A stretch of 64,000 nucleotides of DNA, taken from positions 1 to 64,000 of the forward strand of contig JAMFTG010000147.1 of NCBI GenBank assembly GCA_023974075.1, read 5' to 3'. The notes beneath the pieces were generated by a model, which worked only from the letters and a program-made list of their open reading frames with translations, did no database searches and had not been told where the DNA came from. Made by a program: the position numbers and the translations under genes. The DNA comes from Chaenocephalus aceratus (Eukaryota > Chordata > Actinopteri > Perciformes > Channichthyidae). Position 1 is the first letter of the stretch; the number at the start of each line of letters is the position of its first letter. Positions 1-11,394 of this stretch are shown here, one piece after another.

Positions 1-2110
1 CTGACTCGTTCCAACTCCTGCCTCCAAACTCTGCTGCAGAAACTCTCCTCTCTACTCTCTCATCCTCTCTGGAATCTCTCTGTCCTCTCACATCTCGGCA
101 GGCTCGTCAGTCCCCTCCTGCTCCCTGGCTAAATGACGCATTGCATGCTAATAGAACCGTCCTTCGGGCAGCAGAGCAGAAACAGTGGAAATCCAAACAC
201 CAGGACGACCTCCTAACCTATCAGGCTCTCCGCTCCTCTTCTTCTGCTTCGATCTCTCAGGAAAAAAGCACTTTCTTTCAAGATAAGATCCAATCTTCCT
301 ATTCCAATCCCAAAAAAACTATTTTCCATCCTCTCCTCCCTCCTGGACCCCCCCAAAGCCCCATCCCCCTCCTCCCTTCTGTCAAGCGACTTTGTTAACC
401 ACTTTGAAAAAAAGGTTGATGATATTCGCTCTTCTTTTTCTGACTCACCTCTACTCACCGCTAGGTCAGCAGACTCTTCTTTCACCCACACATTGACCTC
501 CTTTTCCCCTCTCTCTCCAAGTGAGGTTCTTACCCTCATTACCTCTGCCCGCCCTACCACCTGTCCGCTGGACCCTATCCCTTCAAACCTCCTTCAGACT
601 ATCGCTCCCGATATTCTACCGTTTCTCACCCATTTCATCAACACTTCTCTAACTTCTGGTCACTTTCCAAACAGTCTCAAGGAGGCAAGAGTAAACCCTC
701 TCCGAAAGAAACCCACTCTCAACCCGTCTGATGTTATAAACTACAGGCCTGTCTCTCTCCTCCCGTTCCTGTCTAAAACACTTGAACGCGCTGTCTTTAA
801 ACAACTCTCCTGTTATCTCCATCAGAACAACCTTCTGGATCCGCACCAGTCTGGTTTCAAGGCAGGTCACTCCCCAGAAACTGCCCTCCTTGCTGTCACT
901 GAGGAACTGCACACGGCTAAAGCAGCCTCCCTCTCCTCTGTCATCATCCTTTTGGACCTGTCTGCTGCATTCGACACGGTGAATCATCAGATCCTCAATC
1001 GCACTCTCCAAGAACTTGGCGTTTCAGGCTCTGCACTTTCCCTCATCACCTCATACCTCAAAGACCGCACCTACAGGGTTACTTGGAGAGGGTCGGAGTC
1101 CGACCCTTGTCAATTAACTACAGGGGTCCCTCAGGGCTCTGTTCTTGGTCCCCTCCTCTTCTCCTTATACACAAGCTCGCTCGGATCTGTCATTAGCCCG
1201 CATGATTTTTCATACCACTGCTACGCTGACGACACCCAATTAATTCTGTCCTTTCCCCGCTCAGAGACCCAGGTCGTCGCACGCATCTCTGCTTGTCTAG
1301 CTGACATCTCTCAGTGGATGTCTGCTCATCACCTCAAGCTCAACCTTGACAAGACTGAAAGGCTTTTCCTTCCGGGAAAAGATTTTCCCACTCTTGACCT
1401 AACAATCAACATCGGGACCTCTGTTGTTTCCCCGACTCAGACTGCAAGGAATCTGGGTGTGATCCTAGATAAAAACCTGTCCTTCACTGCAAACATAGCT
1501 GCTACAACCCGCTGCTGCAGATACACGCTTTACAACATCAGGAGGATACGTCCCCAGCTGACCCAGAAAGCGACGCAGGTTCTGGTCCAGGCTCTCGTCA
1601 TCTCACGCCTAGACTACTGCAACTCCCTCCTGGCTGGTCTACCTGCATGTGCCATCCGACCTCTGCAGCTCATCCAGAATGCATCTCATCTGGTCTTCAA
1701 CCTTCCTAAATTCTCCCACACCACGCCGCTCCTCCGCTCCCTCCACTGGCTTCCGGTAACTGCTAGAATCCACTTCAAGACAATGGTACTTGCATACCAT
1801 TCTGCAAATGGATCTGGCCCTTCCTACATCCAGGACATTGTTAAACCGTACACCCCAGCACGTGTACGTTCGGCCTGCATCAACCAAATGGCTCGCTGCA
1901 CCCTCGCTGCAAAGGGGACCCAAGTTCCCATCAGCAAAAACACGTGGGTTTGCTATCCTGGCTCCAAAATGGTGGAATGAGCTCCCCATTGACATCAGGA
2001 CAGCAGACATTTTACACACCTTCCGGCGCAGACTGAAAACTCATCTCTTTCGACTCCACTTCGAGCGATAGAACTATTAACAATGCAATTATATACTAAT
2101 AAAGGACTGG
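1..2110 (+). mobile_element. L2-clade LINE, 3' part (cut by window edge)
   Basis: This non-LTR retrotransposon enters from the left edge of the window. Bases 141-398 translate to the linker between endonuclease and reverse transcriptase (PWLNDALHANR), a segment typical of L2-like fish LINEs. The reverse transcriptase follows at 493-2071. The linker and the polymerase lie in different frames, so at least one frameshift separates them. After the stop at 2069-2071 there is a short AT-rich tail. The clade call rests on family resemblance of the motifs and was not tested phylogenetically. Confidence 0.85.
493..2071 (+). pseudogene. L2-like LINE reverse transcriptase, frameshifted
   Basis: The product is the RNA-directed DNA polymerase that copies LINE RNA at a nicked target. 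Visible motifs in order are NYRPVSLLPFLSK (about nt 740-780), the motif A region LDLSAAFDTVNHQ (955-993), GVPQGSVLGPLLF (about 1123-1161) and the catalytic YADD (1222-1233). The C-terminal LDYCNSLLAGLP and LHWLPV blocks are also typical of the L2 group. The main frame runs to a stop at 1978-1980. The expected ending (LAPKWWNELP and KTHLFRLHF) lies in another frame covering 1790-2071, so a frameshift sits near 1880-1930. The copy is therefore inactive. Confidence 0.85.
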
Positions 2111-3160
2111 CTTATTATGTTTTTTACCCTGTATCGAGATTGATGCAAAACAAGTGACATTTGACCTTTTTAGAGAGGTTTAGCAAAATAAATCCACCTC
2201 TGAGGTGATTTGGGTGGAAATGGGCGTTTTTACCGTTTCTCTGGAACCCATTTTTCGATGTTGGTGATTGACATCTCTTTTTGACCGTTAGAGCCAATAG
2301 AATCGAAGGGGAATTTCCACATACACACACATGTTACCATTGAGAAATGAGAGCTATGCGCACACAGCTTTGCATGAGAGCGAACCTATCTCTCGCTCTG
2401 ATATCTGGAAACGGAAAAGCAGTTTTATTGCTTATGGATTATCAGAAATAGTTTCAAAGGGACACAGACACATTGGATTAACCTATGGATTAACCTTTTT
2501 TACCGTTTTACTGCCATTGAAGACCACTTTTGACCAGACAATGACCAAGGTAAACCAAGTTGCCGTTTTTAGCTACCTGGCGCCACATGTTTTGATGTCT
2601 GTTCTTGTAATACCTTCACGAGTTCTTATCATGGAGTGATAATGTAGATCGATTCTGTGTCTTCTCATGATGCTAATCAATGGGTTGGACGTGCAGCTAC
2701 GATAAGTAATAAGGGTGTTATGAGTGCGTTTCTGTGCAGTAATAACAATTATTTTCATGGGAAAAAGTGTTAAAACGCCTGATTAAAGCATATACAGGAC
2801 CCCAGTGAGCTCCAGTGTATGTGCATTGTTTCATGGAACCATATTAATGATAACATAAATGCATTTAAATGCAAAAATAATGATTTAAAATCCTTTTAGG
2901 GGGAAAAGTGTGTAGAGAACCTCACTTTCCAAGGCAGAAATAGTGATTAAAATGCGGGGAAAGTGTCTTAAATATGGACATAGAGTACCCAGAGAACCAG
3001 GCTGCAGCACCTGGAGGAAGAGGCGGAGAGGGGAGTGCTTTAGTATGGGTAAGAAAGTGAGGTATTGAATTCTCCAATTGATGGACTTTATTTAGTATTG
3101 AAAAGGGTTCATGTATTGTGCAATGTTGTACAATGCAGGGACCGTTTCAATGCAAAAGCA
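2111..3160. other. No gene recognised (AT-rich)
   Basis: I see no exon, RNA gene or terminal-repeat structure here. Part of 2490-2740 resembles 10500-10730 (both have a block reading TGCCATTGAA followed by ACTTTTGA), which suggests an old dispersed repeat. The short open frames have no recognisable motif. Confidence 0.4.
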
Positions 3161-3167
3161 TTAGTAT

Positions 3168-3190
3168 CTAACCCTAACCATAACCCTAAC
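3168..3190. repeat. Short interstitial telomere-like repeat
   Basis: Three TAACCC-type units occur in a row, one with an inserted base. The tract is only about 23 bp long, so it is best read as a small interstitial tract. Confidence 0.6.
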
Positions 3191-3329
3191 ATATAATGTG
3201 TAATTCGTGGCACAATTCAAACGGGATCGAAAGATAATCTTTCTCTCTCCATTGACTTCAATACATAATTTTTCCGAAATAAGGTCCCATGGAGGTCCCC
3301 CGGAAGGGGAGGGACTTCGCCACTCTATA

Positions 3330-4165
3330 TTCCAGTAGAGGGCGGAGCCTGTGAGATATAACGATAGGTTACATATTGTAACACTAGTCATTTAAGCACA
3401 GGCAGAGCCCTCTACTAGGGGCCCTGTCTGTCCTGTGCTCGCTGAAGAGGGTGTAGGATGACAGTCAGGAGGCGAGGCCGCCTTATATACAGTGGGCTTG
3501 CACGTGCACTCAGGTGGGCTTGCACGCGCACTCAGGTAGGCCCGCCCAGAGGGCCAGCTACTTTTAAAGATATCTCAGTAGGTGAACGCTCGCATAGTGA
3601 GGTCAAGGGGTAGTACTGTTATGGAAATCTAGGACCCAAACACGGCTGGAGAGTACAAGTCAAAGTGATCAAAACAGATAAATGGTGAATCGAGAAAAGC
3701 TGTCTTTTGGTTATTTATTTGAAGCTTCAAATACACGATAGAATAATTAAATATGTCACAAGTCGAACGGAGTATAAAGTAGTCTGCCCGAGAGTGAGCA
3801 GTACAATGAAAAAGCAGAGGTTATATATGAAAAGAGTGGGAATGTTATAACTCTTGTGTTCACACGGCGAAATTGTTATGAGACACCTTCTGGCCATGAG
3901 CAGATAGCATAACGGTTCTTGTGTGACTGTGTATGAGTCTCCCAGTCGGCCAAAACAGCTGTGATCTTGCAGCGCCTGGGAATAAACCCATAAGAGAATA
4001 TAATAGAATAATAATAGTAAAAGCACATCAGGAAATAAGAAGCATTTGGTTTAAGCATATGAAGGATATAATAAGAATGATATAATAAAAATGTCCACTA
4101 CAGTACCCATAGAGTCCAGTAGAGGGCTCCGCCTATGCTTATATACCTAGGGCTACAATACGTAA
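3330..4165 (-). mobile_element. Isolated DIRS terminal cassette, split by an LTR insertion
   Basis: The sequence matches the reverse complement of the 3' end of the DIRS element at 41905-42245. It starts with CCAGTAGAGGGCGGAGCC, continues through the GCTGAAGAG and GGAGGCGAGG blocks and GTAGGCCCGCCC, and ends with CCAGTAGAGGGCTCCGCC near 4120-4140. There is no internal DIRS coding sequence. Bases 3617-4102 are foreign to the cassette, because the flanks join smoothly without them. It may be a recombination product of a full DIRS element or a non-autonomous derivative. Confidence 0.7.
3617..4102. mobile_element. Solo-LTR-like insertion with GTAC target duplication
   Basis: The 486-bp insert begins TGT and ends ACA, the usual ends of an LTR. 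It is flanked on both sides by GTAC (3613-3616 and 4103-4106; AGTAC can also be read). The surrounding DIRS cassette is continuous once the insert and one GTAC are removed. No coding sequence is recognised inside. The simplest reading is a solo LTR left by recombination; superfamily and strand cannot be fixed from one LTR. Confidence 0.65.
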
Positions 4166-4169
4166 CCCA

Positions 4170-4777
4170 TCGTTTCATCCCTCCGAATCTATGTATCTAT
4201 TCTTCTATTCTATCTTTATATAAAATAAACGTAAATGCAAAGATGAGGATGTGTAAAAGCAGGGCAGATGAATAGATTAAATGAAACTCGAAAAATACAA
4301 ATATTCTAAAATTGAGGAGGAGGAGAGCAACATTTTCTGTGATTTTGATTGGAAATGAAATGTTTTATTAATCATTGTGATCTTCATCCGTTCACTATAA
4401 GGCAAGCAGGTTCATGACTTAGTCATCTTGCCAAATAGTGAGCCCACATTTATCTGTACTGCTGTCTTATATTGGCTACTTAGCTTACTTCGTGTAGTAT
4501 GTCAGTTTCTATGTGAGGATTCCCTGATGGTCCTGGTACCATCCACCAAACATAACTCAGAATGCCCTACCCCCAAATACATGCTATGACTAGATAGTGC
4601 AATATTAGTGAGAAAATAAAACAATAAAGCCCAGCAAACTCTCCATAAACATCATTATGTATTTCATGAACAGATCATTTCAGGATGTAACGGAAATACA
4701 TCAGTGTATCCTTGGTTATAGCTCCTCCAGATTCAAATACACATTTTGTATAGTATGTATTATTTAATGACACTCAC
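4170..4777. other. No gene recognised
   Basis: AT-rich sequence between the DIRS cassette and the last visible sulfotransferase exon. The C-terminal sulfotransferase exon would be expected here on the minus strand and I do not find it. Confidence 0.4.
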
Positions 4778-5800
4778 CTTTCCTGAGAAACCCAGACTTT
4801 GTCTGGTCCCGTATTTCTCGAGGAACAGTAGAGTAGTTTGACATGTTGTTCTTCTTCATGTTCTTGAACAAACATTGGTCGGCTATCTTCTCTATTGCTT
4901 CATCGTCCAGAGATTTCTGCAGGAACTGAGCCATGTTGCAAACAGAGTCCTTCAGGTCCTGCAGACAAACACAGATACGCTCATAGACCTGCAGTGGCTC
5001 TCCCAGTATACAATATCTTAGTAGGAGGAGTTTGAAGATGATTGCTAAATCAAGGTCAGAATTATTGGGGAAATATTTGGAAGTGATTTGAGGCAGATTT
5101 GAGGATTGTTCCTGAATCTCACCATCATCTGTTCATAGGAGATGTGCATGATGTGCTCTTCATCTTCATATGTTTTTTGACCATTAAAGTTCGTAATCAT
5201 GGGCTAGTAAAATCCCAAAACACAATTGAGAATGTGTATGATAAGTCCCCTTTAAATCATGTTACCAGGTAAAAGGTTTTTTAAGAGTTTTCGGCCCACT
5301 GACTGATATGTATCTTGTTATGAACGCATTCTAAACATTACATAGCTGTAAAATCAAAAAAACCTTTTCCATCAAGGAAGTTGTGGAGGAACTGGGTCTG
5401 TGGGCCTGGGTCCACCAGGAAGGAAGCCGCCTCATGATGATGAAAAGACGATGTGAACACATCTTTGGGGTTCCTCGTCACATAGATGACCTGCAGTGAT
5501 GACATGACGTCAGACCCTTTCCTTCACACATACTGTCTGTGATGCGTTTATCACATTGAATCTGATCCACCTTAGTTGATAGGTTTACCTTTGGCTTTAC
5601 TTCAAAGAAAGATGGTGGCATCATGTTGTACTGGAAGTGTGTAGTCAACAGTCGTGGAGAGGGCCTCTGTTCAAGTTTGAGGGAGGCGGTCTGCTGCAAT
5701 TCAAGCCAGGGAACACGTTTCCAGTTAACAATATTGTCAACAGGTTCTGGATCTCCTCCACTCATGATCAGAGGGACAATCTTCTTCATCCAGTGTGTCC
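4778..5800 (-). pseudogene. Cytosolic sulfotransferase (SULT family), four exons, incomplete
   Basis: Cytosolic sulfotransferases transfer sulfate from PAPS to small phenols, steroids and amines. Four minus-strand exons with AG/GT borders are visible. 5800-5589 starts with GTHWM of the PAPS-binding loop and includes NWKRVPWLEL and LLTTHFQYNMMP. 5490-5364 reads VIYVTRNPKDVFTS, the conserved RNPKD block. 5203-5123 ends HIMHISYEQMM. 4958-4778 reads AQFLQKSLDDEAIEK and FKNMKKNNMSNYS and ends FLRKG. The 127-bp and 181-bp exons match the usual SULT exon sizes, whereas the 81-bp exon is shorter than the usual 95. The first exon or exons and the terminal exon, which should follow GFLRKG, are not seen. 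I infer a partial gene copy. Confidence 0.8.
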
Positions 5801-6534
5801 CTAAACAAAAAGAAAAAAAAGATTTTCTCCAGTGACCACGTCATTAGTCTGCTGCTCTAATGATGTCAATTGGAGTTATCACATCATGGTGTTCCGTGAC
5901 ACAGGTGTTTATATTTGAGCTAACGACGTGTCCAGAGATCAAAGGTTTCCATGGTGATCAGTGAGAGGAGAGCATTTTCATTGTTCTGAATGAGAGATAA
6001 ACCTGTTACATGTGAACGTTTTGTTGAAGAACCGTAACAGATGAAATTTCAAAGTGTGAAGCATGTCAAGGAACTTGAGCATCTGAAGTGTGCTTTTTGT
6101 GTACTTTCGGGTTAATGATGTGGCCTTTTTGGCAGATTAACTAAAGGTGTGCGGCGGCTGTGGTGGGGAAAGATGAGGCTGAACTTATAATGGGTTTTAA
6201 TGGAGACATGTTGATCGTTTTTGTCACTTCATGCCCTCAAGAGGCATGTTGTTAAATTGTTGTTGCTTATTTTTTGTTATCTTTCAAGCTACGAGATGTT
6301 TTCCTACGTTTGTCATGAACAATTATGTCTCAGGAAAGTAGGGTTTGGGAATTATGGCAGGTATAAAAGAAAATATGAAGGCAAAATTAAATCTGTCCTC
6401 CACTCTAGCTGTGACATCACGCACTCTAAAATCTGAAGAAGGCCTCTTTACCAAGGTCTGAACAATGTTTAATATCTCTAAAAGTACGAATCAGATTTAA
6501 AAGTTGTGTTACACTGAATAATGTCGGGAAGATG
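5801..6534. other. No gene recognised
   Basis: No coding or structured feature is recognised. The missing 5' sulfotransferase exon was looked for on the minus strand and not found. Confidence 0.35.
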
Positions 6535-6905
6535 GGTAACATTTTAAAGTTGGAATGAGGTTTCTGAGTGAAAGTAGGAAGGAGCAGTTAGCAGTTCAAG
6601 AAGGAGCAGTTAGCAGTTGAAGTTGCATGAAGATTGTTGAAGTCTGAAGAGTTTCTCCATTGACTTCCATGTTAAACATTTGATGAATTATGGGATGTAT
6701 CTCTGGAATTATGAAAGTTATGAATGATAAAAGTAATTGCCATTGATTCCCGACCGAGCTGAACGTTTTGATGTTTGAACAAAGTTTCTGCGATGTTCAA
6801 TGTGGGAGGAGAAGTGGCGCAAAATAACCCGGCGGAGTAATAAAGAATGTTGTTCCTAGCATAACAGATAGTGGGAATGCTGTGTCAGCATTCCCACTAT
6901 CTGAC
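6535..6905. repeat. Dispersed teleost repeat ending in a perfect hairpin
   Basis: The segment has a short near-direct duplication (AAGGAGCAGTTAGCAGTT twice, 6580-6620). It ends with an 18-bp perfect inverted repeat (6865-6882 with 6886-6903) and a 3-nt loop; the arm reads CAGATAGTGGGAATGCTG. The text resembles a family common in fish genomes, but I cannot name it. Confidence 0.5.
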
Positions 6906-7174
6906 TTGTTTTATACCATTTCAAATCAGAATCAGAGGAACTAACTTGCTGATACTTGGATCATTGGCATACAGTAGTAGGGTCATTGTCCTCAACCGGA
7001 CCTCAGAGCATGAACAGAGAGAGCATGGTACCGCTGTAGGACCCCGGATGTCTTTGAACACTGCCTAAGGACAACCCAACGGACCCATCTGAAAAATGAG
7101 CTAGCTATAGCTAAAAAGCCCATATTTTACAGTAACAGAAAACCCAGTACATATATCTACACTGCAATTATCGA

Positions 7175-7476
7175 CAGTGGCGGTTCTAGACCAATTTCAC
7201 TGGGGGGGCCAGGCTGGGGCCAGTTCTTTTCTGAAGGGGGCCCAATAAATGCAGGACGAAAAAGACAAAGACAGTATGAAGTAATTGCGCATAACAACAA
7301 TGCAATACAGCTATTGGTATTTGTTTCAGTACACATATTTATTTCAGATACTTATAGTTACAGTTTTTACGCTCTAATGGGTAGAATGACAAATAGCGTT
7401 AGTTCCGCCTATTCTTTTTTTTAGGGGTGCCACAGGGGGGTCCAAAGTCTACTGTCTCCCCCCAGAACCGCCCCTG
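7175..7476. mobile_element. hAT-like MITE
   Basis: A 302-bp segment with inverted ends. The left end is CAGTGGCGGTTCTAGACC, and the right end reads CAGGGGCGGTTCTGGGGG in reverse complement. The size, the CAG start and the absence of coding potential fit a non-autonomous hAT-type element. No clear 8-bp target duplication is visible. Confidence 0.55.
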
Positions 7477-8069
7477 GTGGGCAATGAAGTATATTTTGAA
7501 AGACATGGGATCTAGTGTTTAACAAAAGTGTTAAATAAAACAACAATGACGGCAGGCAGGGTTTTATAGGCATTATATTTAAACTATACTTTTGGACACT
7601 AGGTCACAGGAACGATGGAAAATAGCTTTGTTTTAGCAGTGATCAACAACATTTCAAATTGTTTGATTTTTATAGAACCTTTTCCCTAACTGCCTGTGAA
7701 ACTCTCTGGTGGTGAACTGTTGCACCAGGACTAATATCGTGCGGATGGCAACAAATATCAGCGCTGAAATAGAGGGTTTGAGGCTAGAATGATCTGTTTG
7801 GTATTTTGAGCAAAATACTTCATAGACATGTTTTTATATATCTGAGACCTGTAATATCTGCCTAAAAACAGTACAATAGGAGACCTGTAAGTGTTGTTTA
7901 TCACACACACATCACACATATAAACAGCTGTTTCCTTCCCTACCTGCATGCACATGTTACTCTGTCTTTACCTCTGTGTGTCTGTTGGTATTTGACCCTG
8001 AGTGCAATGCTAATCTTCTACATATCATATTCTATTTACATATATGTAGACTTCTTGCACTATTTGTAT

Positions 8070-8182
8070 TTTATGATATATGTTGCATTGTTGGAGGAGC
8101 TCAGGTCAGAAGAATTTCATTGCCATTTCTACACTGTAGCTGCTGAGCATATGATGATAACACCTTTGAATCTTGAATCCAG
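8070..8182 (+). repeat. Dispersed teleost repeat, copy 1
   Basis: It contains GTTGCATTGTTGGAGGAGC and AATTTCATTGCCAT and ends with a CTTTGAATCTTGAATCC tail. A second copy lies at 21000-21105. The short tail repeat suggests the 3' end of a retroposed element; the family is not identified. Confidence 0.5.
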
Positions 8183-8440
8183 TGTGTGTGTGTTCACATA
8201 TTCTGGTCCTTATTTCTGATTCTCCCGTGTTTCCTCAGACTGTGTCAGCGTTTGCTCCGATCTGTAACCCGGCTCAGAGTCCCAGGGGTCAGAAGGCTTT
8301 CTCTGGATACCTGGGGTCGGACAGAGACCCCTGGCAGGTGAGAGGAAACACACCTGAGTGTCATCAGATCTCATCATCACACTAAAAACATATATATTTT
8401 TGTTGTGGTTGTATAAAATACAAGAACGTACAACATGTAT

Positions 8441-9321
8441 GTGACCCGCTCTATCGAAATCAGTCGGAAGTCGCAACGGCTCCATTTCAAAATAAACGTG
8501 GATTTGCGTAAGAAACTAGTTTTTCGGGGTTCGGGTGTTTTGTTTGATTTTAAATAAACAAAGTCTTGGCTTTCAGAATATGAAACTTTTATTTCCAAAA
8601 TCACACGATAGATACATGTTTGAAGCTTGTAAAGGGACGAAGACAGGCACCTCTCACTCGCAATCTGCTCTTCCGCAGCGCCGCCCCCCCTCCCTCCAGC
8701 TGACATTATGAATGTAAGCGTATAGTAATCATAGATAACACGGCAGGGTCCGTTACAGTTTGTTTTCATCTGATTTCAAATAAACAAAGTCTTGGCTTTC
8801 AGAATATTAAACTTGTTTCGGCAAACTCAGATGATAAATACAACTTTGAAGCTTCGGCATAATTACAAGCGGAGAACGGAGTAACTTGACGTCACAGCAG
8901 GCATAACAACAGCCGGTGTTTCTCGTGAGTGTTTTCCCCGGGAAACAAACAATACACACAAACGCAAAAATACACAAATACACACACACACACACACGTA
9001 TACACACACACACACACACTCGCGAGCTTCCCCCAGTAATCCAAACGAATATATCTTCCCTCCGTACTACTTTGATCATGTGCTCCACTAATAATCAATC
9101 AGATCGATGGATTCCAGAGAAGAGAAAACTTCGAAGGCCTTTATCTCAAAATGATGACTCGGTGACAGTCATTATATAATGTGACATATTTTGCTTAATA
9201 TTTGGAGTACAAAAACAATCCTGATATCATTAGAAAGCTTGGAATCTCCTCTTTCCAACAGTGTATACAACTCAAAATGTGTCTTCGGGTGAATGCGACT
9301 GATTTCGATAGAGCAGGTCAC
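8441..9321. mobile_element. Non-autonomous DNA transposon with 26-bp terminal inverted repeats
   Basis: The left end (8441-8466) and right end (9296-9321) are inverted copies; the core is CTCTATCGAAATCAGTCG. Internally a block of about 100 bp is duplicated in direct order (about 8541-8650 and 8766-8865, each with ACAAAGTCTTGGCTTTCAG). A (CA)n tract lies at 8979-9018. No transposase is visible. It sits in the intron between the two esterase D exons. Confidence 0.65.
8979..9018. repeat. (CA)n microsatellite
   Basis: Dinucleotide CA run of about 40 bp with one interruption. Confidence 0.95.
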
Positions 9322-9324
9322 ATA

Positions 9325-9702
9325 TGAAAACAAAGATGGGTTAAAGCAGAATTTTTGGTTAAATGAAAATATTTTATGTGAAGTTTGGAAATAATGATAC
9401 TGATCTTATTGGGTAATTACATTACCCACAATGCATTAGCTCCACCACAGATTCAAGTGTGTTATGCTAGTAGCTGTTAATGTATCCTGCAGAAGAGTCT
9501 GTGAAGTCACGTATTTCTGCAGATATTTAACTTGTTTAGACTCGTACTTTAGATGATGTGTAGAAGTACTTCAGGTGTTTAGCTTGTCTAAAGAATGTGC
9601 AAAATATATGAAAACAAAGATGGATTAAAGCAGATTTTTTTGGTTAGATACGCATAGTTTATGTTCATTTTAGAAATAATTATCATGATCTCATTTAGTA
9701 AT
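9325..9702. repeat. Direct repeat pair, about 95 bp each
   Basis: 9325-9417 and 9608-9702 share the order GAAAACAAAGATGG, TTAAAGCAGA, AGAAATAAT-like and TGATCT blocks, with clear divergence. They are two old direct copies about 283 bp apart. Their origin is unknown. Confidence 0.5.
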
Positions 9703-9951
9703 CTTTTTTAAAGAGCATTTAAAAGCAAGCTGGAGGTTTATAGTGTAGAAAAAGCACCTATTTTTCTGTTTCTTTAATATCTATTCTAGCTATTTAAGTA
9801 TTTATTGGAGCCTCCAGAGCTTTATGACGTTTGTATATTGACTCGTTTGTTACGATGATTTGTCTTTTTAATGCAAACTGAATCTACTGAACGATACAGT
9901 AAATAACCGTCAACTATTTTAGTATTTCAATAAATGTTGACGTTTGTGTGT

Positions 9952-9954
<3 letters not shown>

Positions 9955-9999
<45 letters not shown>
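9955..9999. repeat. (TG)n microsatellite
   Basis: An uninterrupted TG run ends seven bases before the esterase D exon at 10007, so it forms part of the intron's 3' end. Confidence 0.95.
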
Positions 10000-10003
<4 letters not shown>

Positions 10004-10199
10004 CAGGAGTACGATGCCACAGTATTGGCTGCTTCGTACCCCGGCCCTCCATTGGACGTCCTGATTGATCAGGGGCGGGACGATCAGTTCCTGTCGGCCA
10101 ATCAGCTGCTGCCGGACAACCTGGTCGCCGTCTGCTCCGAGAAGAAGATCCCCGTCGTCTTCAGACTGCAGCCGGTACGTCTAACGCCTCTTTAAAGTG

Positions 10200-10920
10200 T
10201 CTCAGAAACACGTGTCTTTATAACCGTCATCCTCCGTATCACTCTCTACTCTCACTATCTGTGACATATCCAAGACTGTGATAAAAAAAGAAGCCACTCC
10301 CCAGATATGTATTATATGGAAAACAGTGATTTGATGTTTTCAAAATGGCATTTAAAGGGTTAAAATCCTGACAATGATTACATATTTGGTATTTTTGATT
10401 AGGACTGAAGTTGCTTTAAAAATTGAATGCAAAAAAGTGGCGAATCAAAGTTTTTGGAATGACTAATTAGGGAGTCGATTTGATCTTATTTTCTCAGAGT
10501 GAATCCTTCGCTTTTTTATCATTTTAATGCCATTGAACACGACTTTTGATCAGAAACCAACAGCTAAGGTGAGACAATCTCGTGTTGTGATGTCTGTGTT
10601 TTCTTTTCGCGAATTCTGATTGCTCTGTGATGATACCAATACCTATATAATCTGTGGAATCTCAGCTTTAATCGGATATCTTGTTTGTGCAGTTACGATA
10701 ATAAGGGTATTTTTACCTTGAGTTCTGTGCTACAGATGTAGCACTCCAAATCAGACTCAAATGGGTGTGTCCCAGTCAAAAGCCCAGCAGATGCCAGTGG
10801 CTGGGGGTGTTGCCAAATTGCTAGAGGGCATTGCCCAATTTCCCCATTAGTTCAATTACAGGATTTACATGACCTGTTCAAGCCGGTGGCGCATAAAAAC
10901 AACAGTCCGGACAACATTGC
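10200..10920. other. No gene recognised
   Basis: The terminal esterase D exon would be expected here and is not found. Part of 10500-10730 resembles 2490-2740. Confidence 0.35.
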
Positions 10921-10922
10921 CG

Positions 10923-11356
10923 TGTGTTTCTGTCGAAAGTACTGGCTTGAAACTATATCCCAGTCTTTGTTTCATGCAAAAAGACCCAGTAAACACGGAG
11001 ATACGATGATATAAAGTTAATACATTTCAAAAGTATGAAAAATGGAAGCACATATTTGAATATATTCGCCGTATTTGATCATTTTACGAAACGGAAAATA
11101 CTGGAAACTGTAGATCCTGCTCAACAGGATGTATATGTGTATTTCTGTCAAAAGTACTGGCTTGAAATTATATGCCAGTCTTTGTTTCATGCAAAAAGAC
11201 CCAATAAACACGGACATACAATGATATAAAGTTAATACAGATATATTTCAGAAGTATGAATAATGGAAGCACATATCTTAATATCTTCGCTGTATTTTAT
11301 CATTTTACGAAACGGAAAATACTGGAAACTGTAGATTCTGCTCAACAGGATGTATT
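10923..11356. repeat. Tandem duplication, two units of 215 bp
   Basis: The two units share blocks such as AGTACTGGCTTGAAA, TTTGTTTCATGCAAAAAGAC and TTTTACGAAACGGAAAATAC. The ACTGGCTTGA block recurs exactly 215 bp apart (10941 and 11156). The units differ by scattered substitutions and a small insertion. Confidence 0.85.
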
Positions 11357-11394
11357 TACCAGGGAGGGGGTGAGGTAATTAGGTAAACGGAGTG

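Larger units (their letters stand above)
8239..10174 (+). pseudogene. esd: S-formylglutathione hydrolase (esterase D), two exons only
   Basis: The enzyme hydrolyses S-formylglutathione to formate and glutathione in formaldehyde detoxification in the cytosol. Two plus-strand exons with clean AG/GT borders are seen. The first (8239-8337, 99 nt) encodes SAFAPICNP and [15 protein letters not shown]. The second (10007-10174, 168 nt) encodes [13 protein letters not shown] and [19 protein letters not shown], which are hallmark blocks of the family. The catalytic aspartate region DxGxDDQF is present. The upstream exons with the nucleophile serine and the terminal exon with the catalytic histidine are not found. 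The intron holds a TIR transposon (8441-9321) and a (TG)n tract directly before the second acceptor. The exons are open, so a real gene with very long flanking introns cannot be excluded. Confidence 0.75.

Noticed and set aside
3168..3190. Telomere-like tract as a chromosome-fusion mark
   Set aside because: Only about three units are present, too short to claim a fusion.
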